This document shows positions 8,396 to 16,639 of a stretch of 39,812 bases of DNA, in pieces. Each line of letters begins with the position of its first letter. Position 1 is the stretch's first letter. The translations under genes and the position numbers were made by a program. Under the pieces are notes generated by a model. It did not search any database and was not told the DNA's origin. It saw only the letters and a program-made list of their open reading frames with translations. Source of the stretch: Gemmatimonadota bacterium (GTDB lineage: Bacteria; Gemmatimonadota; Gemmatimonadetes; Longimicrobiales; Gaopeijiaceae); the NCBI GenBank assembly GCA_022822445.1, contig JAJEBR010000126.1:1-39812 (forward strand). The letters run 5' to 3'.

Positions 8396-9300
8396 TTGCG
8401 CGGACGCATTGTGCGGTATTGGAAGGGTCTCGTGGGACTCGGGAGGCGGAGGCAGCGGTTCGGATGGCGCTGGCGGCAACGGCCGCGGCGCTTGCGGCCA
8501 CAGCCGCGTTACTGGCGGCGACTCCAGCGACACTGTTTGCCCAGGATGACTGCAAGTTCATGGAAACAATCGAACTCACGGAACCCGCCGCCAGCACGTT
8601 GCGGGTGGACGCGGGGGCCGGCACCCTGGCCGTCAGAGGCGTCGAGGGGAACGAGGAGTTCCGGCTGGCGGCGAAGCTGTGCGCTTCCGACGAGCGTCGG
8701 CTGGAGGGGCTCGGCGTAACGCTGCGCGGCGACCGGCTCGACACCACCTACCCGTCCACCCGGAGCGGGATCTTCTCGTGGGGCGGGAACCGGTACGCGC
8801 GGATCAACCTGGCGCTGGAGGTGCCGCTGGGCACGAATCTGCGGATCGACGACAGCTCGGGCCTCATCCACATCAGCGATGCGGGCGACGTGACCCTGGA
8901 GGACGGGTCGGGCAACGTCCTGATCCGGGATGTGGGGTCTCTGACAATCGAGGACGGCTCGGGGAGCATCAACATCCATCGGGTGACCGGCGACCTGCGG
9001 CTGGAGGATAGCTCGGGGAGTCTCAAGGTCGAGGGCGTGAACGGAAACGTGGTGATCAACGACGGCTCCGGACTCGTGACCGTTCGGGATGTGGGAGAGG
9101 ACGTGACGATCTCCGACGGTTCGGGCTCCATCAGGGTTGAAGGGGTTGGCGGCAGCGTCCGCGTGGGCCAGGTGGGGTCGGGCAGCGTGACGGTCCACGA
9201 TGTGGACGGCGACCTGGTGGTGAAAGACGGGCGCCGGGAGCGGATCCGGTATTCGGACATCCGTGGGACCCTCGACCTGCCGCCGGCGAGGCGGAAGTGA
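8392..9300 (+). CDS. DUF4097-like secreted beta-solenoid protein
   Basis: A 302-residue exported protein. The signal is 'MALAATAAALAATAALLA' from residue 25 (8464), ending near 'TLFAQ'; the ATG at 8392 overlaps the previous stop and has a purine-rich site, so either start is possible. From residue about 140 the sequence is a run of 18-22-residue repeats with 'DGSG' or 'DSSG' turns: IDDSSGLIHI, LEDGSGNVLI, IEDGSGSINI, LEDSSGSLKV, INDGSGLVTV, ISDGSGSIRV. This is typical of DUF4097 right-handed beta-helix domains, which are found with envelope-stress and anti-sigma systems. The last coil is 'VKDGRRERIRYSDIRGTLDL'. It is coupled to both neighbours by ATGA and GTGA overlaps. Function is probably a surface or periplasmic scaffold; no enzyme motif is visible. 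Confidence 0.75.
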   Translation: MIARTHCAVLEGSRGTREAEAAVRMALAATAAALAATAALLAATPATLFAQDDCKFMETIELTEPAASTLRVDAGAGTLAVRGVEGNEEFRLAAKLCASDERRLEGLGVTLRGDRLDTTYPSTRSGIFSWGGNRYARINLALEVPLGTNLRIDDSSGLIHISDAGDVTLEDGSGNVLIRDVGSLTIEDGSGSINIHRVTGDLRLEDSSGSLKVEGVNGNVVINDGSGLVTVRDVGEDVTISDGSGSIRVEGVGGSVRVGQVGSGSVTVHDVDGDLVVKDGRRERIRYSDIRGTLDLPPARRK

Positions 9301-9788
9301 GACAAGCCAAAGCTCGCGCTCGATGCTGCCGCGCCATCTCTTTGGGAGGCGCGGCGGCCGCCCTGTCTTTCGGGTTGCTCTGCACCCCCGCACGGTTGGA
9401 CGCCCAGGTCCTTCAGCTCCTGCGCGCGATCAACGATGGTGGCAGCTGGATCAAGCTGCCGGTGGAAGACGGCCGGGCGGAGTACAGCAGCCCCGTGTTC
9501 CCCGTGGCGGGGATGACCGTGAAAGGGTGCGTGAAGGTCTGGGACGGCAATCCGGGCTCGTGGACGCTGCGCGCCCGGGATCTGTTGGGCGATGCGGAAC
9601 TCGAGGTCACGACCGAATCCGACAAGCCGGTCAGGTTCGACTACGAGGGCGGGCTACAGGCGCAACTCGATCTCGAGGTGGAGTGGAGCGAACCGGGGGA
9701 CACGACGCTGTACCTCTGGATCGGCGTGTCACTCACGGAAGAGAAGGATGACGAGGAACGGGACATCTGCGAGCCGCCGCCCTCGTAG
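9297..9788 (+). CDS. Small secreted protein, third gene of the solenoid operon
   Basis: A 163-residue protein of unrecognised family. The GTG start at 9297 overlaps the previous TGA (GTGA), which supports it. Residues 1-36 are a signal peptide with an arginine-rich n-region, 'ISLGGAAAALSFGLLCTP' and a cleavage site near 'RLDAQ'. The mature part reads like one beta-sandwich, with 'LRAINDGGSWIKLPVEDGRA', 'VKGCVKVWDGNPGSWTL', 'LEVEWSEPGDTTLYLWIG' and an acidic tail EEKDDEERDICEPPPS. Two cysteines (CVKV and ICEP) could form a disulfide. It may bind or stabilise its operon partners. Confidence 0.65.
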   Translation: MRQAKARARCCRAISLGGAAAALSFGLLCTPARLDAQVLQLLRAINDGGSWIKLPVEDGRAEYSSPVFPVAGMTVKGCVKVWDGNPGSWTLRARDLLGDAELEVTTESDKPVRFDYEGGLQAQLDLEVEWSEPGDTTLYLWIGVSLTEEKDDEERDICEPPPS

Positions 9789-9857
9789 CGAGATGCCGGC
9801 TGGCGGGTTGCGCTCGCTGGCGGCGATCATGTTGGCCGCACGCGTGCACGTTGTGAT

Positions 9858-11069
9858 TCAGGCAGGCGCCCTGGTCGATCCTGAGGGGCTCCACTCCCGG
9901 CCCGCCAACAGCCTCGCCATCTGTGGCAAGCCGATGGCTTCGACCGAATCCGCCAGGGGGTAGCGCTCCTCTCCGGCGTAAACCACGAAAGCGCGCTCCG
10001 GTCTCAGATCCGCGCGGGCATTCCGGAACCCCTTGCCGAGACTCGGCGCAAGGCTGCGCTTGATTTCGATGACCCAGGGCCGGCGGATCCCCGGCAACTC
10101 CAGAACGAGGTCGATCTCGGCTCCGGCGGCGGTCCGGTAGAAGCTGGCCCTCGTCCTCGGGTGTGCGGCGGCGAGGAGGTTTTCGATCACGAACCCCTCC
10201 CAGCTTGCGCCGACGACGGGATGGCCGGCCAAGGCGTTGAAGCTCTCGATACCGAGGAGTCCGTGCACGAGTCCGCTGTCCCTGATGTAGACCTTGGGTG
10301 ACTTGACCAGCCGCTTGCGCACGTTGGCCGCGAAGGGTGGAAGGCGGCGCAAGAGGAGAAGGCTCACCAGAGTGTCGACGTAGCGCGTGACGGCGGCAGT
10401 GCTAATGGACAGGTTCCGCGCAAGCTTCGAGATGTTGGGCAGGCCGCCCTGCTCGTGGGCCAGCATGGTCCAGAGACGCCCGAGAGTCTCCGAAGGAGCG
10501 CGAATCCGGACGAACTCCGCCAGGTCACGCTCGAGATAGGTGCGGATGAAATTCTGCCGGAAGGCCAGGCTGTCCTCTTCGCTACCGGCCAGCAAGCTGT
10601 CCGGAAAGCCGCCACGGACCCACAGCGATGTCACATCATCGTCGTCCGAAGCAGCGTCGATCACATCCAGCGGATCCAGCGAGACGAATTCGATTCGCCC
10701 GGCGAGACTCTCGCCCGCCTGCTTCAGCAACTCCATCGAGGCCGACCCCAGGATAAGGAAGCGCCCGGTTCTGCGCCCGCGCAGCCGCCCCTCGTCGATC
10801 ATCCCCCGCAGCTCGGGAAAGAGCTCCGGGGTGCGGTGGATCTCGTCCAGAATGACGAGCCGGTTCTCGTACCGCTGGAGAAAGAGGCGAGGGTCGGTGA
10901 GCCGGCTCCGGTCGGCTCTCGACTGGAGGTCCAGATACAGTGACCGGGTTGTCCGCGCTATCTCGCGGGCGAGCGTCGTCTTGCCCACCTGCCGTGGACC
11001 CAGCAAGGCCGTGGCTGCCTGTCGATTGAGCGCACGTCGGATGGCTTTCAGGATTCTACGCTGTATCAT
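9858..11069 (-). CDS. AAA ATPase with DUF4143 C-terminal domain
   Basis: A 403-residue P-loop ATPase of the ATP_bind (AAA_14) plus DUF4143 family. It starts MIQRRILKAIRRALNRQ. Walker A is GPRQVGKTT at residues 24-32, Walker B is RLVILDEIH at about 69-77, and a sensor-like 'RFLILGSAS' follows. The middle has an HTH-like helical part, 'LPNISKLARNLSISTAAVT', and the C-terminus has the DUF4143 nuclease-like signature with 'GASWEGFVIENLL', 'AGAEIDLVLEL' and 'WVIEIKRS' (D-x-E-x-K pattern). These proteins are common in accessory regions and their role is unsettled. The start overlaps a 14-bp dyad (11068-11108), which suggests autoregulation. It is convergent with the solenoid operon; 9789-9857 holds no clear terminator. 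Confidence 0.8.
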   Translation of the reverse strand: MIQRRILKAIRRALNRQAATALLGPRQVGKTTLAREIARTTRSLYLDLQSRADRSRLTDPRLFLQRYENRLVILDEIHRTPELFPELRGMIDEGRLRGRRTGRFLILGSASMELLKQAGESLAGRIEFVSLDPLDVIDAASDDDDVTSLWVRGGFPDSLLAGSEEDSLAFRQNFIRTYLERDLAEFVRIRAPSETLGRLWTMLAHEQGGLPNISKLARNLSISTAAVTRYVDTLVSLLLLRRLPPFAANVRKRLVKSPKVYIRDSGLVHGLLGIESFNALAGHPVVGASWEGFVIENLLAAAHPRTRASFYRTAAGAEIDLVLELPGIRRPWVIEIKRSLAPSLGKGFRNARADLRPERAFVVYAGEERYPLADSVEAIGLPQMARLLAGREWSPSGSTRAPA

Positions 11070-11108
11070 CCTTGTAAATTGAAAGATATAACATCAATTT
11101 GCAAGGAT
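11068..11108. promoter_or_regulatory. Long inverted repeat over the start codon of the DUF4143 ATPase gene
   Basis: ATCCTTGTAAATTG (11068-11081) and CAATTTGCAAGGAT (11095-11108) are inverted repeats matching at 13 of 14 positions, separated by 13 bases. The left arm overlaps the start codon (CAT at 11067-11069 on this strand). The segment is AT-rich in a GC-rich region. This is the form of an operator, or of a site bound by the ATPase itself. The symmetry is seen; the binding protein is unknown. Confidence 0.6.
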
Positions 11109-11120
11109 AATGCGATCAGC

Positions 11121-12285
11121 CTACCACCCCACCACCTCGTAGACCGCTACGCTCTCCACTTCCATCTCGTCCGTCTCCACCCCCAGAACCCGCCCGCCCG
11201 CAGTGGCCAGGAGCGCGAATCCCGCCGGAGGCTCGAACACACCCAGCCACGTTCCGTCGCGCGCAATCACGGTATAGCTCGGCGTCTTGTAGCAGTATGC
11301 CGTAAAGTTCTGGAGCCATATCCTGCCCTGCTCATCGCTGAAGATCCGTCCGAATAGCGGCTCCGCAGGCGATCCATCGATCCCACGCCTCCGCTGTGGT
11401 GTAGACCGGCTCCGGGTGCCAGCGCATGATCTGGCGGATCGTGCCGTCGGAGCGCCGCCACACCAGTTCGGGCCTGTCCGTGCGCCCGAAGACGAACTCT
11501 CCCCCGGCCGTGCTCACAAGGCCGCCGTGCCGGAACAGCGGTATGCCGGTGCGCACAGCGGGCTCGGACGGCATCTGGTCGTAGGAAGCGACGGTGTCGG
11601 CGGTCCGGCTTGCCAGGTCGACCCGGAACATCTGGCCGGTGACCCACCTCCCGTCGGCCGATTCTCTGCGACGGGAAGGCCGGGACGAGGTCATCAGCAG
11701 GTGCCCCTCCCCGTCCAGTCCAAGCAGGAGCAAACCTGCTGGATCGTCCGAACCCGGCAGTCGGACGGTGCTCGTCAGCGAACCGTCGGCGTATTGCAGG
11801 ACACGCCAATTCCAGGTGTCGTGGGCCAGGAGGGTGTCCTGTCCGCCGGCGATCAGACGCGGGGTGCGCCCTCCGAATTCACCTGGGCCCTCGCCGGATC
11901 GGGCGATCAGTTCGGACGAGCGGCCCTGGGGGCCAATGCGCACAACCTCCTGGTTTCCCCAGTCGGCGACCGCGGCGCTCCCGTCCGGATACAGCACGCC
12001 GGAGAGGTCCGCCTGGTCAATGTTCTGGAAGGTGTAGTCACCCTCGCGGGTGCCGTGTGTGTAGACGGGCTCGTCGGCGAGCGCGAGCGTCGGCGGCGAC
12101 GGGACCCCCGCATACTCGACGATCCGGATGCCGGCGCTGTCTTCGATCTGGACCGGGATAGCGCCCGAGCCGTTCGGCCCATCGGCGTCGCCGCACCCGG
12201 CGAGCGCAATGGGAAAGAGCGAAGCGAGGACGACGAGGCGACCGAGGGGACGGGCGGCGTGCGCGACGGACACGGGCGTCGCCAT
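11121..12285 (-). pseudogene. Six-bladed beta-propeller lipoprotein gene, frameshifted near its 3' end
   Basis: Start MATPVSVAHAARPLGRLV with a lipobox 'IALAGCGDADG' (Cys at about residue 29). Family marks are 'EDSAGIRIVEYAGVPSPP', 'TREGDYTFQNIDQADLSGVL', 'SGEGPGEFGG' and 'TADTVASYDQMPSEP'. After 'PEPVYTTAEAWDRW' the frame breaks near 11345-11365. The original frame stops at 11332. The -1 alternative continues with 'PAEPLFGRIFSDEQGRIWLQ', 'SYTVIARDGTWLGVFEPP' and ends '...EVVGW' at 11121. Against the paralogue just upstream it also lacks about 45 residues before 'GRIWL'. Its start is one base from the stop of that paralogue (12287), so the two form a tandem-duplicated operon. Deletion plus shift suggests true decay. 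Confidence 0.7.
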
Positions 12286-12286
12286 C

Positions 12287-13543
12287 TCAATTCCCTCTCG
12301 CCAGCTCGTACACCACAACCGTTTCCACATCCATTTCGTCCAGCTGGACCCCCAGCACGAGCCCGTGGGCCACATCGAGGATGCGATGCCTCGGCGGGGC
12401 CTCCACCCTGCCCAGCCACTCCCCGTCGGCGGAGATGACGGTGTAGTCGGGCACACCTTCGCTCCTGTCGCCCGGCCGGTAGGAGGCCAGCCATATCCGG
12501 CCCTCGGCGTCGGCGAAGGTCGTGGTGAAGAGGGGCATCGGTCCGCCGATGACCGCCCGGTAGATGGCCATGTTATCATCGGTCATGCGATCGATGTCGG
12601 CATCCGCGGCGCCCGGGTTGGCCAACTGGTTGCTGGCCCGGAGTCCTGCCTCGATACCCTCCAGCATCTTCTCGGTCAGCGGAGCCGGCTCGGCCTGCCA
12701 CCGCACGATCTGGGTCACGGTGCCGTCGGGACGACGCCAGATGACCTCCGGCGTGTCGGATCTGGTGTAGACGAACTGGCCGTCCGAGACCGTGACCCAG
12801 CCACCAGCTCCGATCGGGTTCCACCGCAGCTCCGGCGGAGGACGCGCAATCATGTCGTAGGACGCGACCGTGTCGACGGCCCCGGTCTCCATGTCGAGCC
12901 GGGCCATGTACCCGCGCAGCCACTCCTCTTCAAAGCCGGACCTGAACGAACCCGTGGTCATCAGCAGGTGTCCGGATGCGCCGATTCCCGTGACACCCAG
13001 GCCGTCCGCGTGCCGGATGTCCACCGTGCGCTCGACCGAACCGCCATCGAAGAAGGTCACCCGGTACAGGAACTGGTCGACCGCCAGAAACCTGTCCTGC
13101 CCCAGCGCGAAGGTGGCCCCCACGTAGTCGACGTCGCCCGGTCCCTCGCCCGGCCCGGCAATCACCTCGTGCGCAGTGCCGTCCGCGCTCAGCACGACCA
13201 GTTCCTCGTTGGCAATGTCCGAGACTACGGCGCTGCCGTCCGGGAAGAGGCTGCCGGGGTGGATCCTCTGGAAGGTGTAGTCGCCCGGATTGGTGCCGTG
13301 GCGGTAGAGTGGCTCCGCCGGGAATTGGAAGGGCGCATCGACTTCCGGCATCCCGTGATACTGGACGATCCTTACGCCGGCGCTGTCCTCGGTCTGGACC
13401 GTGATTCCCGCGGTCTCGCGGATTTCACTTGCGCCTCCGCAGGCGCCGAGGGCCGCCGCAAGCAATGGTGCGCCCAGGAGCGAGCCGCGTCGGGATCGGT
13501 CGGTGACCGGCATCAGGTTGAGTTCGTATCTGTTTCGCATCAT
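12287..13543 (-). CDS. Six-bladed beta-propeller lipoprotein
   Basis: A 418-residue protein with an intact family sequence. The signal ends in a lipobox, 'AAALGACGGASE' (Cys at about residue 35). Blades carry 'EDSAGVRIVQYHGMPEVDAP', 'NPGDYTFQRIHPGSLFPDGS', 'GPGEGPGDVDYVG', 'GHLLMTTGSF', 'RRPDGTVTQIVRWQAEPAP', 'FADAEGRIWLASYRPGD' and a closing strand 'LDEMDVETVVVYELARG'. The start has GGAG 9 bases upstream; a second ATG lies one codon inside. It is transcribed away from the MoxR operon, with 134 bases between them, and the downstream gene is a broken tandem copy. The role is unknown; the lipid anchor suggests an envelope binding protein. Confidence 0.8.
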   Translation of the reverse strand: MMRNRYELNLMPVTDRSRRGSLLGAPLLAAALGACGGASEIRETAGITVQTEDSAGVRIVQYHGMPEVDAPFQFPAEPLYRHGTNPGDYTFQRIHPGSLFPDGSAVVSDIANEELVVLSADGTAHEVIAGPGEGPGDVDYVGATFALGQDRFLAVDQFLYRVTFFDGGSVERTVDIRHADGLGVTGIGASGHLLMTTGSFRSGFEEEWLRGYMARLDMETGAVDTVASYDMIARPPPELRWNPIGAGGWVTVSDGQFVYTRSDTPEVIWRRPDGTVTQIVRWQAEPAPLTEKMLEGIEAGLRASNQLANPGAADADIDRMTDDNMAIYRAVIGGPMPLFTTTFADAEGRIWLASYRPGDRSEGVPDYTVISADGEWLGRVEAPPRHRILDVAHGLVLGVQLDEMDVETVVVYELARGN

Positions 13544-13677
13544 GTCCGGTATCTCCTATCTCCACCAGACGGGTGCCGGAAACCAACCCAATTCGCTGAC
13601 CCGGAATCCCGGCAACCGTTCCGCCCGGAGCGTTATCATTAAGGTTGCCCTGCGAACAACCCCAAACACAAGGACGC
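13544..13677. promoter_or_regulatory. Divergent promoter region, propeller gene versus Bat operon
   Basis: This 134-base spacer separates two start codons pointing apart and must hold both promoters. TATCAT at 13634-13639 could be a -10 box for the Bat operon, with no convincing -35 at the right distance. AAGGA lies just before the moxR ATG. Copies of the 39-bp element are absent here, which contrasts with the internal junctions of the operon. Confidence 0.4.
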
Positions 13678-14667
13678 ATGAACCGAGAAATCGAAGTCAT
13701 ACAGGCGAAGATCAAGGAAACGAGCGGGTTCGTCGATCGGCTGCTGGAAGAGGTCGGCGGCGTGATCGTCGGCCAGAGGGCGATGGTGGAGCAGCTGCTG
13801 GTGGGGCTGCTCTCTGACGGGCACGTCCTCATGGAAGGGGTGCCCGGGCTGGCCAAGACGCTCACCGTGCGGACGCTGGCCGACGCGATCCGGACCTCGT
13901 TCCAGCGCATCCAGTTCACTCCCGATCTGCTCCCGGCCGACCTGATCGGCACGCTCATCTACGATCCCCGCAAGTCGGAGTTCAAAACCCGGAAGGGTCC
14001 GATCTTTGCGAACGTGATCCTGGCCGACGAGATCAACCGTTCCCCCGCGAAGGTGCAGTCCGCGCTGCTCGAGGCCATGCAGGAGCGCACGGTCACGATC
14101 GGCGAGGGCACCTACCCGCTGCCGTCCCCCTTCCTGGTGCTCGCGACCCAGAATCCCATCGACCAGGAGGGGACCTACCCGCTCCCCGAAGCGCAGGTGG
14201 ACCGCTTCATGCTCAAGCTCTCGGTGGGGTATCCGGACCGGGAGGATGAGCTGGAGATCATGCGGCGGATGAGCGCGGGGCCGCCGCCGGCCGCCGAGCC
14301 CGTGGTGACGCCGGAGGAGATCGTCGCTGCCCGCGAAGCCGTCGAGACCATCTACATGGACAGCCAGGTCGAGCGGTACATCGTGGACCTTGTCTTCGCG
14401 ACGCGTGAGCCGGCAGGATGCGGTCTGGCCGAGCTCGATCCGCTGATTTCGTTCGGGGCCTCGCCGCGCGCGACGATCTACCTGGCGAAGACTTCGCGGG
14501 CGCACGCGTTCCTGCGCCACCGCGGCTACGTGACGCCGGAGGATGTGCGTTCGGTCGCGATGGACGTGCTGCGGCACCGGGTCATCCTCACCTATGAGGC
14601 GGAGGCGGAGGAGGTGACGCCGGAGGATGTGGTGACCCGGGTGCTGGACACCGTCGAGGTGCCGTAG
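13678..14667 (+). CDS. MoxR-family AAA ATPase
   Basis: A 329-residue MoxR ATPase, the chaperone partner of the von Willebrand factor (VWA) proteins downstream. Walker A is GVPGLAKT at about residues 55-62, Walker B is VILADEIN at about 112-119, 'SPAKVQSALLEAMQE' follows, and the sensor segment is 'VLATQNPIDQEGTYPLPEAQ'. The lid domain carries 'GASPRATIYLAKTSRAHAFL' and the sensor-2 arginine. The ATG at 13678 is chosen because AAGGA is 3-7 bases upstream and family members start about here. It is the first gene of the Bat operon; the next gene starts after a 10-base gap with TAGGAGGT overlapping this stop codon. Confidence 0.9.
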   Translation: MNREIEVIQAKIKETSGFVDRLLEEVGGVIVGQRAMVEQLLVGLLSDGHVLMEGVPGLAKTLTVRTLADAIRTSFQRIQFTPDLLPADLIGTLIYDPRKSEFKTRKGPIFANVILADEINRSPAKVQSALLEAMQERTVTIGEGTYPLPSPFLVLATQNPIDQEGTYPLPEAQVDRFMLKLSVGYPDREDELEIMRRMSAGPPPAAEPVVTPEEIVAAREAVETIYMDSQVERYIVDLVFATREPAGCGLAELDPLISFGASPRATIYLAKTSRAHAFLRHRGYVTPEDVRSVAMDVLRHRVILTYEAEAEEVTPEDVVTRVLDTVEVP

Positions 14668-14677
14668 GAGGTCGGCG

Positions 14678-15565
14678 GTGAAGTCCCAGATCACCCGCGA
14701 GATCCTCAGGCAGGTGCGCCGGATCGAGATCACGACGCGCGGGCTCGTGAACGAGGTCTTCTCGGGCGAGTACCACTCCGTCTTCAAGGGGCGGGGGATG
14801 AGCTTCGCCGAGGTGCGGGAGTACCGGTACGGGGACGACATCCGCGGGATCGACTGGAACGTGACCGCCCGCACGGGCTCGCCGCATGTGAAGGTCTTCG
14901 AGGAGGAGCGCGAGCTGACGCTGATGCTGCTGGTCGACGTGAGCGCGTCGTCCGAGTTCGGCACGAGCAGCCGCACCAAGGCCGAGCTGGCCGCGGAGCT
15001 GTGCGGGGTGATCGCCTTCAGCGCCATCAAGAACAACGACAAGGTGGGACTGATCCTCTTTTCCGACCGGATCGAGCGGTTCGTGCCGCCCCGGAAGGGA
15101 CGGCGGCACGCCCTGCGCGTCCTGCGGGAGCTGCTCTTCCATCCGGCCGAGGGGAAGGGGACCGACATCGGGGGCGCGCTGGAGTACCTGGCCCGGGTGA
15201 CGCGGCGCCGGGCGGTGGTCTTCCTGGTGTCGGACTTTCTGGCCGATGGCTACGACCGGCCGCTCTCGGTCGCGGCGCGCAGGCACGACCTGGTGGCGGT
15301 GCGGGTCGGCGACCGGCGCGAGGAGGAGATCCCCCCGATCGGGTTCGTCGACTTCGAGGATCCCGAGACCGGGGAGCGGGTGCTGGTGAACACGTCGCGG
15401 GGGCTGTTCCGGGAGCGGTTCGGGGAACAGCGGGCCGACGCGCGCCGCCGGGTGGACCGGCTGCTGCGCCGCAGCAAGGTGGACTCGATCGACGTGACGA
15501 CGGGGGTGCCGTACGAGAAGGCGCTCCGGCGCTTCTTCGAGGAGCGGGGAAGGCGGGTGCGATGA
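14678..15565 (+). CDS. DUF58 domain protein of the MoxR/Bat system
   Basis: A 295-residue DUF58 protein, a VWA-like partner of MoxR. The GTG start has a perfect TAGGAGGT ribosome site (14665-14672). Hallmarks are 'YRYGDDIRGIDWNVTARTG' (about residues 49-67), 'VFEEERELTLMLLVDVSAS' with a degenerate metal-site loop, 'AELCGVIAFSAIKNNDKVGLI' and 'FLVSDFLADGYDRPL'. No transmembrane segment is visible, so it is cytoplasmic or peripheral. Its TGA overlaps ATG ATG at 15562, the probable ancestral start of the next gene, but that short frame closes at 15604-15606 inside the 39-bp element. Confidence 0.88.
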   Translation: MKSQITREILRQVRRIEITTRGLVNEVFSGEYHSVFKGRGMSFAEVREYRYGDDIRGIDWNVTARTGSPHVKVFEEERELTLMLLVDVSASSEFGTSSRTKAELAAELCGVIAFSAIKNNDKVGLILFSDRIERFVPPRKGRRHALRVLRELLFHPAEGKGTDIGGALEYLARVTRRRAVVFLVSDFLADGYDRPLSVAARRHDLVAVRVGDRREEEIPPIGFVDFEDPETGERVLVNTSRGLFRERFGEQRADARRRVDRLLRRSKVDSIDVTTGVPYEKALRRFFEERGRRVR

Positions 15566-15601
15566 TGGAGCAACGCGGGGCGGCGCTTTGGACGCGCCAG
15601 A

Positions 15602-15640
15602 GGTAAAGAGAACATGACGTTTTGTGATGTTGTCATGACA
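15602..15640 (+). repeat. 39-bp ACATGAC element, copy B
   Basis: The core ACATGAC is at 15612-15618 and is followed by GTTTTGTGATGTTGTCATGA (15619-15638). Within it ATGAC (15614-15618) and GTCAT (15632-15636) are inverted. The first bases supply a TAA stop to the upstream 14-codon frame, and the core ATG begins the downstream frame. It lies in the 48-base gap after DUF58. Confidence 0.75.
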
Positions 15641-16639
15641 GTATTGCTGGCCGTGGGCGGCCTGGGGGCCTGGCAGGGTGCGTCTCCCCTGGCGGGGCCT
15701 GTGGACCGCGCGCGCCAGCCGACCCTGGCCGCCTCTGCGGTTGCCGAGGGATTACCGGTCGCCCGCGCCCCGCAGGATCCCCGCCTCGTCATGGAGGTGG
15801 ACACGACGCTGCTCAACGTGGGCGACCCGGTTGCGGTGCGGCTGCGGGTGGACCACGCGGAGGGCTGGACCGTCCAGTGGCCCGATTCGTTCGACATCTC
15901 CCCGTTCGAGGTGCTGCGCCAGGAGGTTGCTGCGCCCGCGCCCGCCCCGTCAGGCGAGGGGATGCGGTCCGCGGCCGCCCTCATCGTCACGAGCTTCGAA
16001 CTCGGCGAGCTGGAGATCCCGCCGATCGAGGTGGCCGTCGCGGCCCCCGACGGCACCGTCCACACGCTGCTCACCGACCCCTTCCGCATCGGGGTGCAAA
16101 GCGTCGGGCTCGACGAATCCGGGGACATCCGCGACATCAAGGGACCGCTCTCGGTTGCGCGCAACTGGTGGGCCGTGGTGCCGTGGGTGCTGCTCGCGGC
16201 TGCGCTGGCGGCCGGCGGCTACCAACTGCTCCGTCGCATGCGCAGCCGGCCAGCCACGGAGGCGCCCAGGCCCGCACCCCCGGCCCGCCCCTTCCACGTC
16301 GTCGCCATCGAGGCGCTGGACGAGCTGGAGGCGTCGTCGCTGCTGGAGCGCGGCCAGGTGAAGGCCTACCACATCCGCATCTCGGAGATCATCCGCGCGT
16401 ACGTCGAGGGGCAGCTCGAAGTGCCCGCCCTGGAGATGACCACCCGGGAGGTCGTGCGCGGCCTGCGGCGGGCTTCCCTCGGCGGCGCGATCACCGAGAG
16501 CCTGCGGAGCTTCCTGGACCGCTGCGACCTGGTCAAGTTCGCGAAGCTGCGTCCCGGGGCGGACGAATCCCGGGAGCTGATGCCGGTCGCCCGCTCGCTG
16601 GTGGCGATGACGAGCGGGGCGGAGAGCGGCGTCCAATGA
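15614..16639 (+). CDS. BatD-like membrane protein of the Bat operon
   Basis: A 341-residue protein with one hydrophobic N-terminal segment, a periplasmic beta-rich domain ('MEVDTTLLNVGDPVAVRLRV', 'LGELEIPPIEVAV'), a membrane helix ('WWAVVPWVLLAAALAAGGYQ', about residues 189-210) and a cytosolic helical tail. The tail has the conserved 'AYHIRISEIIRAYVEGQ' and 'PALEMTTREVVRGLR' motifs found in proteins between DUF58 and BatA in such operons. The annotated start is the ATG inside element B (MTFCDVVMTVLLAVGG), with AGAGG upstream. A second ATG at 15635 (MTVLLAVGG) is also possible. An older start at 15562 with a basic n-region may have been lost. Its TGA overlaps the batA ATG (ATGA). Confidence 0.8.
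   Translation: MTFCDVVMTVLLAVGGLGAWQGASPLAGPVDRARQPTLAASAVAEGLPVARAPQDPRLVMEVDTTLLNVGDPVAVRLRVDHAEGWTVQWPDSFDISPFEVLRQEVAAPAPAPSGEGMRSAAALIVTSFELGELEIPPIEVAVAAPDGTVHTLLTDPFRIGVQSVGLDESGDIRDIKGPLSVARNWWAVVPWVLLAAALAAGGYQLLRRMRSRPATEAPRPAPPARPFHVVAIEALDELEASSLLERGQVKAYHIRISEIIRAYVEGQLEVPALEMTTREVVRGLRRASLGGAITESLRSFLDRCDLVKFAKLRPGADESRELMPVARSLVAMTSGAESGVQ

Noticed and set aside
13634-13639. A firm promoter call for the Bat operon at TATCAT
   Set aside because: No matching -35 box at 16-18 bases; kept only as a possible -10 in the divergent region.
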